64,000 bases of DNA, from assembly GCA_021186555.1 (NCBI GenBank), contig JAJKFL010000042.1, positions 49,271,980 to 49,335,979 on the forward strand. The letters are read 5' to 3'. Numbering within the stretch: position 1 is the first letter of the stretch; each line of letters begins with the position of its first letter. Below, one piece after another: positions 10,779-21,946 of the stretch. The DNA comes from Reticulitermes speratus (taxonomy: Eukaryota; Arthropoda; Insecta; Blattodea; Rhinotermitidae). Below the pieces are notes generated by a model. The model saw nothing but the letters and a program-made list of their open reading frames with translations. It had not been told where the DNA came from and ran no database searches. A program made the translations under genes and the position numbers.

Positions 10779-11066
10779 TTATTTGTTGAAATTACATCAG
10801 CTATAAATCTGGTATTAAAAGTTAGAAAAATTCTTACAATGCCATTACATGTGTATGGGTTTTGATTTCTGTATCAGTTATTTTGTGTTCACTATAGATA
10901 GGCTGCCAGCAAATCTATAGTGAACACAAAATAACTGATACAGAAATCAAAACCCATACACATGTAATGGCATTGTAAGAAACTTTACGTTTTGTACACC
11001 GTGCATTGTAAGAATTTATATAATTTTTAATACCAGATGTATAGCTGATGTAATTTTAACAAATAA

Positions 11067-11109
11067 GCCCCTGAAGATGAACCTTAAATAGGTTCGAAGC
11101 ATGTTGGGC
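11067..11109 (+). ncRNA. Hammerhead-ribozyme-like motif (family B, right arm, core base changed)
   Basis: It has the same layout as the left-arm copy, but the base after GAA is G instead of A (GAAGCATGTT). That breaks the A that opens stem III, so this copy may be inactive. Confidence 0.45.
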
Positions 11110-11174
11110 AGTCTTTAATTAAAAGTTGTGTTTAATAACATGAAACTGTGTACATTTGTCTGAATAAGATTTGT

Positions 11175-11889
11175 ACATGTCTGTACTTTTCTTGATATTG
11201 ACTTGTAGATCAAACTCCTTACTGGTGACAAATGGAGCTTCTGGGTTTTCCTTTACGTTAGTTATGTATTCACCCAGTAAATCAACGCTGTCAATGTAGA
11301 CATGAAGCCGAGTTGGCCCATTCATATGAAGAAGACATTGTCATGTCACTTTGAAGGCTAGGTAAGCAATTGTGTCTACAGATTTTGCTCCTTGGGACCA
11401 CTATATTTGGAGATGGAAGTTGGAAAATGCGTCATGTTTGGAAGTTTACCAGTGATATTGGTGAGGTGAAAAGGTGGCTTTGAGACTACATTGCAGAATT
11501 TTTCAGTGGGATATGGGAGGAAAGAAAGAATGAGTGTTCTTGTGATACAGATCTTAAGTGGCATGAATTCCTAACTTTTAAGTCTGGGTTACAAATACAT
11601 GAGGTACATAGGTCTATAGTCCAACAGATTTTGTGGAGTGCAGAATTATGCATCTGTTGGGTCACTTAGGCTTTCATTATAGTGAGGGAATTACGTGGAC
11701 AGAAGTGTGGATGTAAGCAGCACACTGGTTAATTCTTTGGGATAGTTTGTTATATTTTGTACAAGAAACGCCTTTATTTCAAACCCATGCATAACAATGG
11801 AGCGCGCCTCTGCCCATTCCGCCGTCACGTTAAGGATAACCAATGCCTGTAATTATTGTTTAACATATCGTAGCTATGTTTTCTTCTTC
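11175..11889. other. Intergenic stretch with no recognised feature
   Basis: No coding signal or repeat end that I can support. A TGGGTTAC-type unique sequence precedes the SINE starting near 11890. Confidence 0.35.
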
Positions 11890-12121
11890 CCCACCGCGCA
11901 ACAGCCCCTAGTGGGCCAGGCCTCTCATTATCGAGGCTTAACGATCAGACTCAGACACACCGCACTCATCTACGCTCGGTAGGACTCCTCACAGACAGTG
12001 ATAAGCCCGACACAGAGATCTACCGTGACAGCCCTCACAAGAAACAGACATTCATGTCCCCGGCGGGATTCGAACCCACAATCCCAGCGAGCAGCCGCAG
12101 ACTCATGCCACTGGTATCGGC
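11890..12121 (-). mobile_element. tRNA-derived SINE, family 2 (diverged)
   Basis: On the - strand it starts GCCGATACCAGTGG, has the B-box-like GGTTCGAATCCC and ends in GGGCTGTTGCGC. It is more diverged than its neighbour at 12163, so the two probably inserted separately. Confidence 0.82.
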
Positions 12122-12162
12122 TATCTCACGCCTATACTAACCGAATTATTATTATTTTTTTC

Positions 12163-12415
12163 CTATGGCTCGACAGCCCTATATGGGCCTGGGCCTCCTC
12201 GTTTCGTCGACGTTTCATCACACGCATTTAGACTCACCACTGTCGGTAGGACTCCTCTGGACGAGGGACCAGCTCGTCGCGGAGACCTCTACCTGACAAC
12301 ATACAACACTCACAACAGACAGATATCCATGCCCCCGGTGGGATTCGAACCCACGATCCTAGAAAGCGAGCGGCCTTAGACCCACGCCTTAGACCGCACG
12401 GCCACTGGGATCGGC
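12163..12415 (-). mobile_element. tRNA-derived SINE, family 2
   Basis: The - strand head is GCCGATCCCAGTGGCCG and the tail AGGGCTGTCGAGCCATAGG, followed by A/T-rich sequence. It lies 40 bp from another copy of the same family. Confidence 0.9.
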
Positions 12416-13303
12416 ATTATTACTATTAGTATTATTATTAATTGATTAATTAAACATGAAGAGGAAATGACTCAAATTGGTAGCACGGCGGATATGACCA
12501 AAGTAGTTTGTAATTAACGAAAGGTGGGATAGAGGGCAGCGTATTTCAGTATGTCTGCGTACGAGTGTTGGTTGTTATGAGCAAGCAACTTGCAATTGTC
12601 ATTAGCTGATATTTTACTGCATTTTGTTACTGATATGAATAGTAAAAAATTGCAACTTTTATTTTTAAAGTACGTATCGTCGTTAAGCGTAACAGAGCAT
12701 CAAAATGTACCCGGGAACGCTGTTGCTGATGGTTGTGTTGAAAGTGTAATGCATTACATTCATACGTATAAAGATTATGTTCTACGAGGATATTCGTGTA
12801 GTAGATTCGTGTAAGTGGAAGTTAGGTAACAAGTGATCAAACCAAGTAAATAGCATTGATAAAGTGATTTACATTGCTAGTAAAGTGTACATTTCGGTAT
12901 GTGCGGATATCGGCAGATCAAACATTCAGGGAGCCACATTCTGATCCAGTTCAATATAATAGAGAATTTGTCATGAATAGTGACTGGAGAAGTAGTCTGC
13001 GGCACTGAAATAGGAAAATACACACACGTGTTCGCGTATGTCTAGGATTATTTTCAAACACACTCATGAAAAACGTCATTTTACTGCCTGTTACTGGAAA
13101 GGAGTGGGGAGTTAAACCAAAGAAACTAACATTGGTATGGAATGTGAGGTACATATTTTACGTAATTTAGGAATAAAACGTAACCACAGTCAACTGCTAA
13201 TTCTTACATCCCTGTTTTGCAAAGTAAACATATGGGCTTAATGTTTGTTGCCTGTTTTCTTTATTTAAGCAGAAGTTGCGGTTAGAAATTGGTTTAGGCT
13301 ACA
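12416..13303 (+). promoter_or_regulatory. Upstream region of MED12 (probable 5' UTR and promoter)
   Basis: No repeat or coding exon is visible in the 0.9 kb before the MED12 start codon. It is relatively rich in CG dinucleotides for this window (for example TACGTATCGTCGTTAAGCG). Position suggests that it holds the promoter and 5' UTR. I cannot place the transcription start and see no convincing TATA box. Confidence 0.4.
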
Positions 13304-13393
13304 ATGATGGGGTTCTCTTACGAAAAACGAGCCCTGAAGAGACCACGGCTTGGTCCCCCAGATGTATATCCCCAGGAGCCAAAACAGAAAGAG
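13304..13393 (+). CDS. MED12: MED12 exon 1
   Basis: ATGATG start, then [15 protein letters not shown], the conserved N-terminus; donor GTATGC at 13394, phase 0. The first ATG gives a protein three residues shorter than human before the conserved block. Confidence 0.95.
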
Positions 13394-16300
13394 GTATGCA
13401 ATTCACGATAAAACCCATGTAGTATTATACATTATTATTATTGTGGTTGTGAATACAAAGAATGGAAATTCTCAGTTATCAGTATGTTAAGTGGGTGGCA
13501 TTTCACTTTTGTGTTTGGAAGGTCATGAATTCAAATCTGAGCCCTGATACTGGCTTTTGTGATGGGGGCTTTTTATGTTTTTCCTCAGTTCCTGTGGGCA
13601 AATACCAGAATATTACCTCATGCCAGGACACTTCCACTTCTACATTCTTTCCAGTTCACTATTTACTAACCATACTTTAATACCATGCTACATAGCCTGA
13701 GCTTGTGACTGTGTTGTTAAATAAATTGTAAAAATAATATTCAGAATTATTTACTGTGGCAGTGAGCCATGGTTTTGAGTATCCCCATTCATGATAAAGC
13801 TGTACAGGGGAGTCTGATTAATTTTGTTAACTTTGATGATGGACAGACATCTTTACAGTGTCTGTTGGATATTGTTAGTTTTATTTTATATTTTTATCGT
13901 GTGACAGCAAAAGGAAACTCATTATTGAAATAATTTTCAGGCGTTTTGCATTTTGGAGGTATTTTTTAATTAAAATTTTGTACCTTTTTTTGAATGCTGT
14001 TTCACAATGTTATGTTTAAATTAATGACAAGAAGAAATGCCTTGAACAACTGAATGCCTCTTGTGATTGGCATTCCATATAAGCAATAGTGAGTTAATAT
14101 AACTTATAATCATATTACAAGACCTGTATGAGTGATGAGTGACAGTATGGCCTATTGTAATAGTTTAGTCATGGCTGATGTATTTTAGTAAAATAAACAA
14201 AGTGTAATATGGAGATAGCTATTAACGTCACATAACTGGACAGTACTGGATAACCAGATATGTAAATATACGTTTTAAATTTTAAACATAGTTTTGACAA
14301 GAAGGATAAAAATATCAGTGAACTGTTTATGAACCAGGTGACTGAAATTCATGGGATTCATAGGCACTGGTGGTGCTGTAACTTGATCGAACTGCATATG
14401 CGAGTGTAATGGAAAGGCAGAAGTTTAATGGAATTATTGATTGTTGAATGGAGCTGTCTCGTATGATGAGTGTGAAAAAAATGTTTGTTGCTGTGGGAAG
14501 ACTTGGAATAATAAGGTTAAACTGGAGTGTAACGTACATGTCAGGTTCTCGTGCTGGTAAATACTTAGCGTAGTGTGTCTGGAGATGCTACATGGTGTAG
14601 TATAATAGATAGATACCAGTGTTTGGAGGAACTTGTGGCCCCCATCTTCAGGACAACAGGTGTTTTCCTCCAAGATATTAGCACCTCTCTACCAGACTAC
14701 TTGATATCATAGTCTAGGACTGCAGTGTGTTTAACTTAGTACATAATACAGTGTTATACAATTAATGTGTCAGTATGTAACTGTGGGTCAGGGACAGAAT
14801 GAACACATGTTCTCCTCCTACTCGCCTGTCTAGTGGCTACCTCTCCTTTCACACCAGTTGCCACTTGTGTTCTGGCTATCTCTCATTCTGTGTTTGCATT
14901 GTTGGTTTTTTGTGTGTGTTAGAGAGGGGAGGCCTGCACTGTAGGTAGTGTGGGAGAGCAGTGAGCCAACTTGAACCCACACTGGTCATTTTCATTCTTT
15001 CCTTGACCCGAATGTAACTGTTTGGGTTGCTCATAAGTTTTCATTATTTCAGGATGAATTGACAACAGTAAACGTCAAGCATGGGTTTACTACTTTGCCT
15101 CAGCTTTCGGATGAATTTGGGACAGCAAGAAATTGCAATATTACTGCTTCAAAAGTATGTCACATTAGAAAAGATTACTGCATATCTATTATTTTATCAC
15201 AAAGAAGGTGACACTCCATTATTGATAATATATAAACATTTTTCTTACTTAGGTTGGGGCATATTTCAATGCCATTTTGACAAAGAAGGAGGAATTGAAC
15301 ACTCTGCCAGACACGGGACGTAAACGTCAGCAGATAAACCCCAAAGACAACTTCTGGCCAGCTACTGCAAGAACCAAGAATGCGATTGAAGCTTGGTTCA
15401 AAGACCTTGCCGGTAGCAAACCGCTGAGCAGTTTAGCAAAAAAGGCAAGTGTTAATGTGAATCACTTTGCATTGCTGACATGACATGTGTGAACTGACAC
15501 ATGATCTTGACGTGTTTCCGTAAAGTTACTTTGGTCTTGAGTTGCTGTGTGTTTGCTTATCACTGTCTTTTCTGATTTATTAGATCTTACTAATTCTAAT
15601 TATCGCATTCATCATTTCAAGCTCTGTATTTATTTTGGATAGCTGGGAAAGAATACAGGAAGGTATGCTGAATAGTGAACTGTGACAGTTTGAGAGGTGA
15701 TTGGAAGGGTTGGATCTGTGGGATTCCTTTCTAGTATGATAATAGTCAGAATGTCACCCCAATTGTATTTTGATGCATAACACTGTATTTCATTGATATG
15801 ATTTTATCATAATTTTCACTAGGCACCTAATTTTAACAAGAAAGAAGAAATTTTTATTATGCTTTGTGAGTACCAAGTTCCAATGCTAAGAGCAGCATGG
15901 TTTATAAAACTGAGTTATGCATATACGGTAGCCGTGTCTGAAGTGAAGATCAAGAAACGTCAGCTGTCTGATCCTTCTCAAGGTAAGGCTTTTCGTTTTG
16001 TTGGATTTTCTTGGAATCGTTAATAGTGGCTTAGTACTTGTTGCTGGGAATGTCCATTTGCCGTGCGTTTCAAGACCATTCGAATGAAACTTCTTGTAAG
16101 TCACTAAACCATTACAAGTGCTACTGCTTGTGGTGTTGTTTTGGTCGAACATACTGTGTCTGTCTCCAGGCTGGTATATTTCTCTGAAACACTGGTACCC
16201 ATTTCTCACACTAATAGTGGCATAACCCAGTGTAAGTGTTCACTATCATGAAAACCATAAATCCTGTACAGGAGTGTACTGCTTATGTTTATAGTAATTG

Positions 16301-19300
16301 TAATATTGAGCTGCCAGTTGTATATGAGTGTCACCCAAACTGAATATGACAGTGCGATCCCAAGAGTGGCTGTGTAAGTCTTTAACATTTTTGTGTTTCA
16401 TTGTGTTTGGTTTTTTTAATAAGAAGTGTGTAATTCAGTTACCTTTGATGTCGCTTATTTTAGCCTTTTATGCATTTCAATTCTCTTGTTTAGACACACA
16501 ATTTGATTGTATTTACTAAATGTTGGTGAGATGTAGTAGTCTTCGTGCACATGACATGCACGTAACTTGTGTGATATGCATATGACATGTTGTACTTTCT
16601 CCTGCAGAATGGACAGGTACACTTACAAAGTTTCTGAAGGACCAACTTAACAAACTTCAGGATTTTTACCATCAATCTGGAGGAAATGTTAGTGGGTGTG
16701 GAAGTGGTGGAGCTGCAAGCACGGGCACTAATAGTGGTAGCACTAGCAGCAGCTGTGCTGCAAGTAACAGCGCAAGCGGTAACAATCCTGCTGCTGGCGG
16801 TAGCGGTACTGGGGCTGCAGTGAGCAATGGTTCTTCGACAGCAGCACCTGGCAGTGGAAGTTCAAGTACAAACATGAGTGTAAATACAAGCACTGGCTCC
16901 GGTACACCGCAGCCATCGGCCGTAAATTCCACACAGACTCCTGCAAGCACGTCTCCACCTGCAATGACAGACGAACAGAAGCTGTCTCAGAGACAGTGGC
17001 AGTACTGTATCCAGTTAGCCAAATATCTTTATGAGGTAAGTAAGATGTGTGTCACTTGGCTGATATTGAAACTGTTCAGCAATTAGGTTGCTTTTTTTTT
17101 TTTTTTTAGCCAACTACTCTTTGGTTTCAGAGTCAGCTTTCACCTACTCTTTTTCAATGGAGACTTAACTTTTAACTTAAACTATGTGTCACAGTAATGC
17201 CTCAGTTTATGAACTTACTTTACTCCTTGAAAATTTGTTTCAAGGCAAAAACCCAGAAAGGAGAATCAATTTCCTTTTACTACCCACATCAATTTTAATT
17301 GGTTCCTTGGGGTGAAAAATTTCTTCGCTCACATGCACAATTGCACAATAATGCAACAATGAACAGTAACTACATATGAAAAATATAACACTAATGATCA
17401 ATTATTATATTTAAGTAACATTTTTAGCCATTAACCTGTGCATAAACAATAGTTACATCATTAAAGTTGTACTGAATATGTACGATCCTTATTATAAACA
17501 TGGTACACAGAAGTTCTTTAACATTTTCTTGATGTGGGGTGAGTGGTGGCACAGTTGATTGCATTTGTGCAACAGGATGGGAGGTTCTGGTTTTGATTCC
17601 GGTAGGGTCATTAGAAATTTTTAAGTGACGTGTTCCTTCTTTCTGCATTCTGCATCCCTGGAGTCTACTCAGCCTCTAACAGAAATGTGTACCAAGGAAT
17701 TTCCTTGGGGGTAAAGTGTGGCCGGCATGTAGAGCTGACAACTCTGCCACCCTAGTTGTGCCGAACGTGAAAGTAGGGATGGAAGCCCAACATTTCATCC
17801 GCCCTGTGAGTCTTCTTGACGTCTTGTGGGAAACCTTTACCTTTATAACTGACGCAGAATGATTGACACCAAGAAGAGCGAACTTTACAACAAAGCTACG
17901 AGAACAATGGTAGGTGCCATGATGGTGCTGCTTCTGCACAGACTGCTCACGGATGGTGTGATATTCTGTGCATTTGAGAAGATGTGGGAACTGATGACAG
18001 CAAATAAGAGGCTCTTAGAACAATGTTTGGTCTGCAAGAGGAAGGAAGAGGAAGCGTTGACACATAGCTCATGTACCGAGGGATTACTGTACTGTGTTTT
18101 ATAAACATGAGTGTACATATACTTTTTTTGTTTTAAATTTTATTTCAAATAAGGTTGTCTTCATCTTCATAGTTACCAGAAGATGGAAGCAGTAGATTCT
18201 TCAAAATATTAGTCATTGTGGATCAAACTGAATGGCATCACATGCCAGGAGACCATAATTTTAATGTGCACAGCAGTGTGAACCTCAGACCTAACGTTTC
18301 TCTGTTTATTGTTTCTGTTACATTTACCATTTCTTGAACATTTGACTTGACAGGAAGGTCTGCTTGAACGGCAGGAATTTCTTCAGTGGATATTGGAGCT
18401 CTTGGATAAGATGAAATCCTCTCCAGCAGATGATGGGATTTTGAAGCTTTTATTACCACTTTCATTACAATATCTGGATGAGTTTGTGCAGTCAGAGCTG
18501 CTGGCTCGCAAATTGGCCTACCTTTGTGCTAAGAAACTTTCACAGTTGTGTTCTGTAGCTACTGATATGGCTGCTACTAATGCTGTAACCTCCTCTCCAG
18601 TATTACCACCATCAGCTTCACCACAGAGCCCCCTCATACCAGGAAATGTGTAAGTTTACCATACCTATGTTAACAAGAGTATTACCTGATAAGATTGTGA
18701 AAAAACTTATAAAACTGTATATCCAAGGATAATAGGATTAAAACATTTCAGATTCTTAACTTGGACTCTTGTACGGAGTGTATGATTTTTCCGTTCCATG
18801 TACTAGAATATTATTCTACATAAATTATGCATTAAGTGATTCATTTTTACCATCAAAGCACATTTCAAGTCTTACCTTCAGTGATTTTGACACATTCTTA
18901 AACACAAGGCAAGGCTTTTTGCAAGCCAAACTGGTAGACGAAGAGCCTGTTCTTGCCAGAGCTGTTCCATAAATACAGATTCTAGCTTACTTTATTTTGC
19001 TGCTTTCACCTCTCCTGGCTGAGCTGTTCACTTACCGACTGAGTACTATGTCCCATATTGTAAGTGAAGCGAAGTTCAGAGTGCTTCGGTGATTTTTTGT
19101 TTGTGGGGAAAATTTTAAGTAGTGTCACCATGTTTGTAATGCCCATATTTTCTTTTATTCAGAGCAGCATACTTTTTATGCTGGATTTTGATATAGTAGC
19201 CATGCTAATCACATGTGCAATGACTAATGGCACTACAGGATGAAAACTGTACACACACATCTGCAGTTTCAAGTGAACACAAAATATATGCGAGTTTTGC

Positions 19301-21888
19301 ACACAAGATATTTCACCTTATTTAAATTAAAGTAAAACAGTGACATGTTCCATCAAACCGATGCTTATTCATGCCGTAGATGACGCATGCAGCATGATGT
19401 TGTGTCATGCTGTGTGAAATACATGTGTGGAAATTGATGGCAGTGCAGTTGGAATGTGATGTCATTTCTCACCACACGTTTCCGCAGATTAACGTTGAAT
19501 TGCTAATATGCACCTCTGATACGTTGTGGTAGCAACCTTGTAGATCAATCTTTACGGACTGAAAGCATTATTTTGTTACAGTATGTTGGTAAAGATTTGA
19601 ACAAATGGGAAACTGCACAAGATGTTCATGCATAAACTTATTAGAAGGGTAAGAAATTGATTGTGTCACGGACGTTTCATACTTCTTAGGTCAGAAGTGC
19701 TTTGAAGAAGGAAATGTATTAAAAGGGCAACAACTTGCGTGTTAACCATATGGCAAAATGTTGGTACTAAAATATTCGTAACGTCTTGGGTAGGATAACT
19801 TTTTATGTTATGTTGTCTTAAGTGGGTTTCACTGTATATGCAAAAGTAAGACTGGTTCTTGTTGGTGTACAACATGTAGTTAAAAGAAAGTGAATAATGA
19901 GAGTTATTTTTTAATGTTCTTTGCCAGTTTGATATGTGTAAGTAATTTTAATTACTGTCTTCACAAGAGCCTGCCATTGGACCTATTCCTGAGCCAGGTA
20001 AATCCAGTCTGTATCTTCAAACTCCATTTCTTTCAAATTGATTTTCATATTATCCTTCCCTGTGGATGTAGGTGTGTTTCTCGTCTTTTCCAGTATTCCA
20101 CCTATCTCGTCCTCCTTATTTCGATAGCTTTAATAATATCTGTTAACAAGTAAATATTATGAAGCTTCTCACTATGAAGTTTTCTGCACCCTCCTGTTAC
20201 TTCCCCTTATGTCCGCGTGCTCCCCTCAGTATCCAGTTCTCAGACACCATCATCCTTAGAACAAGAGACATACTTTTCCGTCCATACACTGAATGTTTTA
20301 ATTGTGCCATGTTTATGGTACAGTTTTTTACCATTATGGTATGACCAGCTACTGCTTGCCTTCTTGACGGGAAGGCAGTAAACAGATGTCCTTTGGGGGA
20401 GGGGAGGCAACACTTACCGCTCTGTGACATTTTGTTCCAGTGGTATGCTGCCACAGGCAGGATCGGCGCAACCGACAGCAGCAGTCAGTCCGTTATTGGT
20501 TACTATCAGCGAATACATGAGCTGCCCGCATCATCGAGATATTGTATTGGGATTAAGTGCTATTTTGCAGGTTGGTGTAGATCTTAATAACCTAATGAGT
20601 TTTGTTCATCTAAGTAATATTTAAAAATTTGGTTCATACCTCACAGCAAGTCTTCCACATCTCCCTTACAAAGACCAGCTGGTTAATGGTATTTAGGGAG
20701 ATAATCACTGTCTGTTTTGAGACTCGTACAAAACGCATGCAAAAAAAAAAGTGTGGGCAAAGTGCAGAATTGCTGAATGTTAAAGTAGGTGGCACTTAAC
20801 AGTAACTACCTTGCGTTACAGGGTTAACCTTTTCAGTGCCACGCTGTTAAGACATTTAAAACGTTTCCTTACAGTCACTGAATCACTGCCTGCATGCTAG
20901 CTCTGGTTGCCCAGATTTATGCAAAACAAATAAATTGCAACAGATTGAAATGATGGTCTACCTTTGTGATAATAATGAGTAAGAACATTTTGAGAGTAAA
21001 TGAAATTAAACATGCTTGTGGTAGCTGTGACTAACATTTTGAAAAGTAAAAATATGTGTTCATTGTCCACAGGCAATAACTATTGATTGCCCAACATCTC
21101 TTGTATGGAACTGTGTAGGAGAGGGCAAATCTCCATCAGTTTTGAATGGCTCGCCACTAGACCATCTGCCCTGCAGTCCCTCTTCACTTCCCATGCCCCA
21201 GAGGGCCACTAATCCTGCAGTCAGGTCGGTTTACTGTATCTTCAGCATTTCATGCTTTGTTTTGTTTGTCCTAGGCCGACTCATATTGCTGAATTTCACA
21301 TTATATTCTCCGTGCATTCTGATATCAAATCACAAATTAAAAACCAACAAATGCACTGTATTTCCACATGTATAGCCTAGTGCCCCTACATATGTTTCAG
21401 CTTTACCAAGCCATGTAACAAAAGTATGTGGAAGATACAATGTTAAAAACTTTTTAAACTTTTAACATATGTATGTATATATATGTCTACCTCGGTGGAC
21501 TAGTGGTTAGCGTGCTCGCCACTGGACCCAAGGTTCGTGGGTTCGATCCCGACGGAGGTCGATGGATTTTTAAGGGTGATAAAAATCCGGAGCACCACTT
21601 CCTTCGGAGGGGAAGTAAAGCCGTCGGTCCCATGTCGTAGATTTACGGCATGTAAAAGAACCTTACGGGCATGAATAGAAATGTTTCGTAAGCAAAATTC
21701 AACCCCAATTTCTCACCCAAGTCTCCTGACTGACTGCCAGATGGCTCTGGCGGTCACATCAGGATCGATAGAACAGCAGCGCGGCCAGTCACCAACTGCC
21801 ACGAATGCGCACGACCCAGTAACCTCGGAACGAGGAGGCCCGAGCCCATATAGGGCTGTTGAGCCATGATTATTATTATTATTATTAT

Positions 21889-21946
<58 letters not shown>

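Larger units (their letters stand above)
10671..11174. repeat. Foldback element, arms about 250 bp, family B
   Basis: Left arm ACAAATCTTATTCAGACAAA and right arm TTTGTCTGAATAAGATTTGT bound a long inverted repeat. The two inner arms (AAAATAACTGATACAG and complement) meet at a short spacer near 10900-10915. A single-arm relative lies at 58308-58545. Each arm contains one hammerhead-like core (listed separately). Confidence 0.85.
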
